DNA of 64,000 nucleotides from NCBI GenBank assembly GCA_902497025.1, contig CABVDJ010000002.1, forward strand, positions 62,001 through 126,000, given 5' to 3'. Below, in pieces: positions 58,485 to 64,000 of this stretch. Position numbers and translations under genes: made by a program. Source of the stretch: an uncultured Collinsella sp. (GTDB taxonomy: Bacteria; Actinomycetota; Coriobacteriia; Coriobacteriales; Coriobacteriaceae). Position 1 is the stretch's first letter, and every line of letters begins with the position of its first letter. The notes below the pieces were generated by a model. The model saw only the letters and a list, made by a program, of their open reading frames with translations. It had not been told where the DNA came from and did no database searches.

Positions 58485-59489
58485 ATGAAAATCAATCACG
58501 CGATTCTGCATATCCTGGACTTTGACTCTGCCGTCAACGTCATGAGCCAGCGCGAGCTCGATATCGAGAGCCGTACCGTGCGCAACTTCGTGACCACGCA
58601 CCTGCGGCGCGCTCGTACTTCGGCCGACAACAAGCGTGCCACGTTTGCCGAGAACTCAGCATTCGGCGGCGAGCTCAAGGGCTATTTCTTTGGCGAGCGC
58701 GAGTTCGTGGACCTGTCGCAGCAGATTGCGGAGTTTATCTCCTCCGAGCTCACCAAGGCTGAGAAAGCCGAGTCCACCGACGTGCTCGTGGCTGATTTTG
58801 ACGACGATGAGGATGCCCGCTGGTTTGCCGTGATGCTGCTGGGCTCCAAGCAGGCTTTTATGCACGAAGTGGGCCGCGAGGAGGGGGAGGTGCGCAACGA
58901 CATCGCGCGCCACTACGCCATTCTGCCGAACCCCTCGCAAAAGGTGCCGAGCTATGCCATCGTGCGCGCGAGCACCATGGAGATCGGCTATGTGGACAAG
59001 AAACGCAAGATCGCCGGCGAGGACCGCATGCTCATTCCCGATGGCCTGCTGCAATGTGACACGGGCGTTTCGGGTAAGGAGGTCATCGACACGGTGACGC
59101 GCGTGGTCGAGGAGGTCGCTGAAGAGCACGGCGCCAACACGGCTGTAGCGCTCGCTAAGGTCAAAGCCGCCGTTGCCGAGAAGGTTGAGGATGACGAGGA
59201 GCTGCCGCCTTGGGATATCGTCGATGAGGTCTTTGAGGACGAACCGGTTATCAAGGAGAGCGTGCGCGCGGCATTGACCGAGGAGAAGGTGCCTGAGCGT
59301 GTGCCCGTGGAGCGCAAGCAGGTCGAACGCGCGGCGGTGCGCAATCACAAGATTCGTACCGACACGGGCATCGAGATCAGCTTCCCGGCCGAGATGGGTT
59401 CGAACTCCGAGTATATCGAGTTCGTCAACGAGCCCAACGGCCTCATCTCTATCGAGCTCAAGAACATCGGGTCAATTGAGAATCGATAA
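58485..59489 (+). CDS. 37-kDa nucleoid-associated protein family (NdpA/YejK-like)
   Basis: A 334-residue protein. ATG 58485 gives the family start MKINHAILHILDF; ATG 58476 is in frame. FFGEREFVDLSQQIAEFI, ILPNPSQKVPSYAIVRASTMEIGYVDKKRKIAGEDRMLIPDGLLQC follow. The charged segment VAEKVEDDEELPPWDIVDEVFEDEP and the final beta region complete the pattern of nucleoid-associated protein NdpA. DNA binding is expected; the precise role is unknown. Confidence 0.85.
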   Translation: MKINHAILHILDFDSAVNVMSQRELDIESRTVRNFVTTHLRRARTSADNKRATFAENSAFGGELKGYFFGEREFVDLSQQIAEFISSELTKAEKAESTDVLVADFDDDEDARWFAVMLLGSKQAFMHEVGREEGEVRNDIARHYAILPNPSQKVPSYAIVRASTMEIGYVDKKRKIAGEDRMLIPDGLLQCDTGVSGKEVIDTVTRVVEEVAEEHGANTAVALAKVKAAVAEKVEDDEELPPWDIVDEVFEDEPVIKESVRAALTEEKVPERVPVERKQVERAAVRNHKIRTDTGIEISFPAEMGSNSEYIEFVNEPNGLISIELKNIGSIENR

Positions 59490-59515
59490 ACTGCGCTTGG
59501 ACGCTGCAGAAAAAC

Positions 59516-59550
59516 AAAGGCCGAAGCCCCAATGGAGCTTCGGCCTTTTT
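59516..59550. terminator. bidirectional terminator
   Basis: AAAGGCCGAAGC pairs with GCTTCGGCCTTT around CCCAATGGA, then TTTT. It separates the nucleoid-protein gene from the convergent dapH. Confidence 0.9.
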
Positions 59551-59586
59551 GCTTAGAACTGCATTTCCTTGCAGGTTGACACGCCT

Positions 59587-60306
59587 CTAGAGCCGGCGTA
59601 AGCCTTCCTCGAGACCGGTCTTGCTGTCGGTCTTCTCGTCGCGCATCTTGATGACGCGGGCGGGGACACCGGCCACGACGGCGCCGGCGGGGACGTCCTC
59701 GACGCACACGGCGCCGGCGGCAACGACAGCGCCCTTGCCCACGCGCACGCCTTCCAGGACCACGGCGTTTGCGCCGATCATGACATCGTCCTCGATGATG
59801 ACGGGCGTGGCGCTGGCGGGCTCCACAACGCCTGCCAGCACGGTGCCGGCGCCGATGTGGCAGTTCTTGCCCACGGTGGCGCGACCGCCCAGCACGGCGC
59901 CCATATCGATCATGGAACCCTCGCCGATAACGGAGCCGATGTTGATGATGGCGCCCATCATGATGACGGCGCGATCGCCGATCTCGACGCGGTCGCGGAT
60001 GATCGCGCCCGGCTCGATGCGGGCGTTGATGCCCTTAAGGTCGAGCATGGGCACCGCGGAGTTGCGGCAATCGTTCTCCACGTCGTAGTAATCGATGGAA
60101 TCGGCGTTGGCATCGAGGATGGCTTTGAGCTCGTCCCAGTCGCCAAAGACGGTCTTGCCGCGACGACCGCCGTAGACATGTGCGTCGCCCCAAGCAACCT
60201 TCATGCCCGGCTTCTCGCGCACGTACAACTTGACGGGCGTCTTTTTGGGCGCGGTGGCGATGTAGTTGATAATCTTCTGTGCATCCATCTCGGCTGCGTT
60301 ACTCAT
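59587..60306 (-). CDS. dapH: tetrahydrodipicolinate N-acetyltransferase (DapH)
   Basis: A 239-residue left-handed beta-helix protein from ATG 60306. The N-terminal alpha domain ([23 protein letters not shown]) and hexapeptide repeats ([69 protein letters not shown]) are those of DapH. It uses acetyl-CoA to acetylate tetrahydrodipicolinate on the way to meso-diaminopimelate. It is the last gene of the lysine operon, 40 bp after dapB. Confidence 0.95.
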   Translation of the reverse strand: MSNAAEMDAQKIINYIATAPKKTPVKLYVREKPGMKVAWGDAHVYGGRRGKTVFGDWDELKAILDANADSIDYYDVENDCRNSAVPMLDLKGINARIEPGAIIRDRVEIGDRAVIMMGAIINIGSVIGEGSMIDMGAVLGGRATVGKNCHIGAGTVLAGVVEPASATPVIIEDDVMIGANAVVLEGVRVGKGAVVAAGAVCVEDVPAGAVVAGVPARVIKMRDEKTDSKTGLEEGLRRL

Positions 60307-60345
60307 ATGCTGTTTCTCCTTTGCGTTGATACGGTTGATAGCTGG

Positions 60346-61086
60346 TTAGGCAAACATGACCTGGTCGAAGGTGTAGAAGCCGGGTTCGCGGGCGACGAGC
60401 TTCTGCGCGGCTGCCAGGGCGCCGTTGACAAAGATCTGACGGCTCGTGGCGCGGTGGGTGAGCGTGACCTCCTCGTCCTGGCCAAAGAAACTCACCTCGT
60501 GCACGCCGGCGACGGTGCCGCCGCGCAGCGAGTGCATACCGATTTCCTTGGAGTCGCGCGCGCCGCACATGCCCTCGCGACCGTAGACGGGGTGGTAGCC
60601 TGCTTCGGGCTCGGCCTCGACTATGGCGTCGAGCAGCAGCTTGGCGGTGCCGCTGGGGGCGTCGACCTTTTGGTTGTGGTGAGTCTCGACAATCTCGCAG
60701 TCAAAGCCGGGCAGCTTGCGCGTGGCCTGGGCCACTAGATGACGCAGGGCTGCGATGCCGATGGAGTAATTGCCCGAGTGCATAACGCGGGTGTTCTGGC
60801 CCAGCTCACGCAGACGGTCCATCTGCTCGGGGGTGTAGCCTGTGGTGCCCGAGACCAACGCCGCGCCCGTGCGCTCGACATAGGCGACGACGGCATCGAA
60901 GGTCACGACGTTCGAGAAGTCGATAATCACATCGGCAGCCGGTGCGTTCTCGAGCTCGCTCAAATCGAAGCCAATCTGGGCCACGATATCAAAAACGGGC
61001 TGCCCGGCGGCATCGACAATGCTTTCGGCGGTGGTGCGGATGAGCGAGCCCATGCGGCCCGTTCCCATAATGACGGTCTTAATCAA
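60346..61086 (-). CDS. dapB: 4-hydroxy-tetrahydrodipicolinate reductase (DapB)
   Basis: A 246-residue protein with a TTG start at 61086 overlapping the dapA end by 8 bp; AAGGGAG lies upstream. KTVIMGTGRMGSLI binds NAD(P)H, VIIDFSNVV and SGTTGYTPEQM are family motifs, and CEIVETHHNQKVDAPSGTAKLL holds the catalytic His and Lys. DapB reduces the DapA product. The TTG start and overlap suggest translation coupled to the LysA-DapA protein. Confidence 0.95.
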   Translation of the reverse strand: MIKTVIMGTGRMGSLIRTTAESIVDAAGQPVFDIVAQIGFDLSELENAPAADVIIDFSNVVTFDAVVAYVERTGAALVSGTTGYTPEQMDRLRELGQNTRVMHSGNYSIGIAALRHLVAQATRKLPGFDCEIVETHHNQKVDAPSGTAKLLLDAIVEAEPEAGYHPVYGREGMCGARDSKEIGMHSLRGGTVAGVHEVSFFGQDEEVTLTHRATSRQIFVNGALAAAQKLVAREPGFYTFDQVMFA

Positions 61087-63388
61087 GCAGACCAGCTCCC
61101 TTCAGAGCATCGGTAAGTGCGGATCGCGTGTCGTCTGCCATGGGGCACAGCGGCATACGGTAGTTTGCCTCGATCATGCCCATCTGGGCGAGCGCTTCCT
61201 TAACGGGGATGGGGTTGACCTCGCTAAAGAGGGCGTTGATGAGCGGCTGGCCGGCAATCTGGATATCGCGGGCGCGCGCTACGTCGCCGTCCAGATAAGC
61301 GCGGCACATGTCGTGTACGAGCTGCGGCTGCACGTCTGCCCACACGCTGATGGTGCCCGAGGCGCCCAGGCTCATGAGCGGCACGGTAAGCGCGTCCTCG
61401 CCCGAGTACATGCGGAAGTCGTCTGACAGCAGGTGGGCGATCTTGGCCGCGTAGGCGACGTTGCCCGAGGCCTCCTTAATACCCATGATGTTGGGGTGCG
61501 CTGCCAGGCGCTCTACGTTGCGCTCGCTGATACCGCAGCCGCAGCGGCCGGGGATGTTGTACAGGATGCAGGGGATGTCAACGGCATCGGCGACGGTCTT
61601 AAAGTGCTGATAGATACCCTCTTCGTTGGACTTGTTGTAGTAGGGGGTAATGAGCAACAGGCCGTCGGCGCCCAGGCCCTGATAGGTGAGCGACTTGGTG
61701 AGCATGGTCTGCGTGGAGTTGGAGCCCGAGCCGGCGATGACGGGGACGCGTCCTGCAACATGCTTGACCACGGCGGCGACGACGGAGTTGTCCTCGTCAT
61801 CGGTCATCGTGGCGCTCTCGCCGGTGGTGCCCAGGGTGAGAATGGCGTCGGTGCCATTTTGCAAGTGGAAATCGATAAGGCGCTCGAGCGCGTCAAAGTC
61901 GACACTGCCGTCCTTTTTAAACGGCGTAACCAGGGCGACGATTGAGCCCTCGAGATTGCGGATGTCCATGTTCTTCTCCTTCGCCTCCGCGATCTGGATG
62001 CGTTTGTTCCATTGAGCTGCGACTGCCAGGCGCTCGTCTTCGGCGCGACGGCGGGCACTTTCGGCGCGCGACTTGGCCAGCAGCTCTCGGCCGCACGGCA
62101 GCACGTCGAGCGTGGCAAAGTAATCGCCCGGGCGCTCGGCGCGGCGGATGAGGTCGGCCGCGCCATCGGGGCGCAGCAGGACCTCGGCCGAGCGCAGCCG
62201 TCCGTTGTAGTTGTAGCCCATGGAGTAGCCATGCGCACCGGTATCGTGGATTACAAGCAGGTCACCCATGTCGATATGCGGCAGCTTGCGATCGATAGCG
62301 AACTTGTCGTTGTTCTCGCATAGGTTGCCCGTGATGTCATAGGTGTTCGTGACGGGCGCCGTGGCCTTGTCGGCGCCGCCCGGCTGACCCATCACCGTAA
62401 TGTGGTGGTAGGCGCCATACATGGCAGGGCGGATCAAATCGACGGCGCTTGCATCGACACCGATATAGTCCTTGTAGATCTGCTTCTCGTGGATAGCCTT
62501 GGTGACCAGGCAGCCGTAGGGGCCCATCATAAAGCGGCCCATCTCGGTGCAGATGGCCACATCGCCCATGCCGGCGGGAACCAGGATCTCGTCGTATGCC
62601 GCGTGTACTCCCTCGCCGATGGCGCGAATGTCGTTGGCCTGCTGCTCGGGCAGGTAGGGGATGCCGACGCCGCCGGACAGATTGATGAAGGCGACGTGTG
62701 CGCCGGTCTCGCGCTCCAGGCGTACGGCAAGCTCAAAGAGGATGCGCGCGAGCTTGGGGTAGTAGTCGTTGGTGACAGTGTTGCTGGCAAGGAATGCGTG
62801 GATGCCAAAGTCCTCGGCGCCCTTGGCCTTGAGCATGCGGAAGGCCTCGAAGAGCTGCTCGGTGGTCATGCCATATTTGGAGTCGCCCGGGTTGTCCATG
62901 ATGCCGTTGGAGAGCTGGAACAGGCCGCCTGGATTAAAGCGGCAGCTGACCGTCTTGGGGATGGGCCCCGCAACGCGCTCAAAGAACTCGATGTGGCTGA
63001 TGTCGTCAAAGTTGACGATGGCACCCAGCTTGTCGGCGAGCTCAAAGTCGGCAGCCGGCGTGTCGTTGGACGAGAACATGATGTCGTGGCCGGTGATGCC
63101 CAGCGAGCGGGCGATCATGAGCTCGGTATAGCTCGAGCAATCGCAGCCGCAGCCGTATTCGTTGAGAATGGAGATGAGTGCCGGGTTGGGATTGGCCTTG
63201 ACGGCAAAGTATTCCTTAAAGCCCGGGTTCCATGCAAAGGCGTCGCGCACCTCTTGCATGTTGCGGCGGATGCCCGCCTCGTCATATAGATGAAATGGCG
63301 TGGGGAACTGCTCGACGATATGCTCGAGTGTCTCTTTGTCCACAAACGGCTGCTTGGCCGCATATGCCTCGTTGGGGGTCAATGCCAT
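61079..63388 (-). CDS. lysA-dapA: LysA-DapA fusion: diaminopimelate decarboxylase joined to dihydrodipicolinate synthase
   Basis: One 769-residue open frame from ATG 63388. Residues 1-440 are a type III PLP decarboxylase (EYFAVKANPNPALISIL with the PLP Lys, CRFNPGG, HAFLASNT, NLSGGVGIPY, CTEMGRFMMGPYG, CENNDKFA). Residues 441-473 are an Ala/Arg/Glu helical linker. Residues 474-769 are a complete DapA (GSIVALVTPFKKDGSVDF, TTGESATM, YNIPGRCG with the active-site Tyr, IMGIKEASGN with the Schiff-base Lys). An internal ATG at 61969 has AAGGAG upstream, so free DapA may also be made. No stop lies between the parts. Confidence 0.9.
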   Translation of the reverse strand: MALTPNEAYAAKQPFVDKETLEHIVEQFPTPFHLYDEAGIRRNMQEVRDAFAWNPGFKEYFAVKANPNPALISILNEYGCGCDCSSYTELMIARSLGITGHDIMFSSNDTPAADFELADKLGAIVNFDDISHIEFFERVAGPIPKTVSCRFNPGGLFQLSNGIMDNPGDSKYGMTTEQLFEAFRMLKAKGAEDFGIHAFLASNTVTNDYYPKLARILFELAVRLERETGAHVAFINLSGGVGIPYLPEQQANDIRAIGEGVHAAYDEILVPAGMGDVAICTEMGRFMMGPYGCLVTKAIHEKQIYKDYIGVDASAVDLIRPAMYGAYHHITVMGQPGGADKATAPVTNTYDITGNLCENNDKFAIDRKLPHIDMGDLLVIHDTGAHGYSMGYNYNGRLRSAEVLLRPDGAADLIRRAERPGDYFATLDVLPCGRELLAKSRAESARRRAEDERLAVAAQWNKRIQIAEAKEKNMDIRNLEGSIVALVTPFKKDGSVDFDALERLIDFHLQNGTDAILTLGTTGESATMTDDEDNSVVAAVVKHVAGRVPVIAGSGSNSTQTMLTKSLTYQGLGADGLLLITPYYNKSNEEGIYQHFKTVADAVDIPCILYNIPGRCGCGISERNVERLAAHPNIMGIKEASGNVAYAAKIAHLLSDDFRMYSGEDALTVPLMSLGASGTISVWADVQPQLVHDMCRAYLDGDVARARDIQIAGQPLINALFSEVNPIPVKEALAQMGMIEANYRMPLCPMADDTRSALTDALKGAGLLD

Positions 63389-63766
63389 GTCCCGTAAACC
63401 TCGCTATCCAGACGGCGCCATCTGCGCATCGAATCCGCATAGCGTGGACCCAATGTCCGGATAGCGCTCCCGCATTGCTGCAGACAGTCCTGTGGGTGTT
63501 TCCCGCAGGCCCACCAGGTTGTTCGTGCCCGAAAAGCCCAGTTCGGCGGGTTTCGCCTCCCCACGGGGTCAAAGCCTGCCAGCTCGCCCGCGGTTCTTCG
63601 TGCCCGCGCCTCTATCAAGTGGTAACGACCCTACCACGTTGCACTTTAGCAAACAAGAGTATTCGTATATAACGTTTAAAAAATGCAGCAATATGCTGGA
63701 AACATGTGTGCCACAATCCTGTATCACAATAAGTTGCAACAGATATGCTTCACGAAGGGATCCTCT
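63389..63766. other. divergent intergenic region with lysine riboswitch
   Basis: 378 bp between the lysine operon and the M20 peptidase gene. 63402-63616 is the riboswitch and its expression platform on the minus strand. 63620-63766 carries the AT-rich promoters of both directions. No coding sequence is seen. Confidence 0.7.
63457..63616 (-). promoter_or_regulatory. lysine riboswitch (L-box) aptamer
   Basis: Read on the minus strand, GATAGAGGCGCG (63616-63605) is the conserved 5' L-box element. GGCTTTGACCCCGTGGGGAG then CGAAACCCGCCGAA (63576-63542) match the GGCTGAAAGGGGAGCG/CGCCGAAG core, and GGAGCGCTATCC (63470-63459) matches the 3' closing GGAGGGCTATC. GATAG and CTATC form P1. It lies directly ahead of the lysA-dapA-dapB-dapH operon. 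Sequence from 63413 to 63402 (GTCTGGATAGCG) can pair with the 3' P1 strand next to the ribosome site GAGG, pointing to translational control. Confidence 0.88.
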
Positions 63767-64000
63767 ATGACCGAGCTCCAAGAACTCCGTCGCTATCGCC
63801 GCGATCTCCATAGCATTCCGGAGCTCGATTTCGATCTTCCGCAAACCATTGCCTATATCGAGGGCGTGTTGGCACCGCTCGCTTGCGAGGTGACCCATCC
63901 GTGCCCCAGCTGCGTCTGCGCCTTCTTCGACGCCGGCGTTAGTGCCGAGCATGCCACGGCGATTCGCGCCGATATGGATGCGCTGCCTATTGCCGAGGCA
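63767..64000 (+). CDS. M20-family amidohydrolase / peptidase, N-terminal part (cut by window edge)
   Basis: The frame is open from ATG 63767 (AAGGGA upstream) to the window end, 78 codons. LQELRRYRRDLHSIPELDFDLPQTIAYIEGVL and AIRADMDALPIAEA are the start signature of hippurate hydrolase/N-acyl-amino-acid amidohydrolases (HxxPEL, then the DMDALP metal Asp). Being divergent from the lysine operon, an N-acetyl-diaminopimelate deacetylase role would fit the DapH branch, but this is a guess. Confidence 0.85.
   Translation, partial: MTELQELRRYRRDLHSIPELDFDLPQTIAYIEGVLAPLACEVTHPCPSCVCAFFDAGVSAEHATAIRADMDALPIAEA

Overview
The window looks like chromosome of a GC-rich anaerobic gut actinobacterium of the class Coriobacteriia, most like Collinsella. 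This is inferred from base composition, frequent GTG/TTG starts, the mix of gene families (DUF3793 with flavodoxin, a FeoB-associated Cys-rich/HMA protein, an EttA-type ABC-F protein, DapH-type lysine synthesis) and lactate-based sugar metabolism. No rRNA, tRNA or CRISPR array was recognised.

Layout. 1-2376: 3' end of a MetY-type sulfhydrylase, then a secreted Tyr-rich protein and a small membrane protein. 2490-6248: an AT-rich island that reads as a microcin C-like RiPP locus: methyltransferase, a 19-residue candidate precursor, a strong hairpin, an E1/ThiF (MccB-like) enzyme, an MFS exporter, and a divergent ArsR-like regulator with a perfect operator palindrome. It is flanked by a duplicated fragment of the neighbouring secreted-protein gene. 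6617-19440: PanE-family reductase, Fe-S aldo-keto reductase, Gfo/Idh/MocA enzyme, endonuclease IV, a polar amino acid ABC transporter, an iron/metal-linked group and a Y-family polymerase/YolD pair with an SOS-like box. 19641-24841: pgi, whose last 32 bp are duplicated around a small integrated element (T4SS coupling protein, ClpP, unknown protein).

25120-39048: deoC, two HAD phosphatases, then a long catabolic operon. It has a GntR/UTRA regulator, YfcC-type carrier, two amidohydrolases, FrlC-like epimerase, SIS deglycase, two PfkB kinases, YjbQ, BtpA/SgcQ and an FGGY kinase. It is best read as an expanded Amadori-product (fructosyl-amino-acid) pathway. 39130-43859: TatD, TcdA, an orphan structured transcript, an SdpR/SdpI-like pair and EttA.

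44140-52521 holds a Tat-exported cysteine-protease-like protein with a lipoprotein, two low-complexity envelope or regulatory proteins, and a second AT-rich RiPP-like operon: DUF2087 protein, MFS transporter, B12-radical SAM enzyme and a 36-residue candidate precursor. 52651-59489 is housekeeping (NadE, aminotransferase, L-lactate dehydrogenase, a DUF2974-type hydrolase, a 37-kDa nucleoid-associated protein). 59587-63388 is the lysine/diaminopimelate operon on the minus strand, in which lysA and dapA form one uninterrupted reading frame, preceded by a recognisable lysine riboswitch. An M20 peptidase starts at the right edge.

The two candidates for undescribed systems are the MccB-like locus (4794-2490) with its unusual precursor ending in Asn-Ile, and the B12-radical SAM locus (48566-52462). 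The Amadori-type operon and the LysA-DapA fusion under an L-box are also notable.
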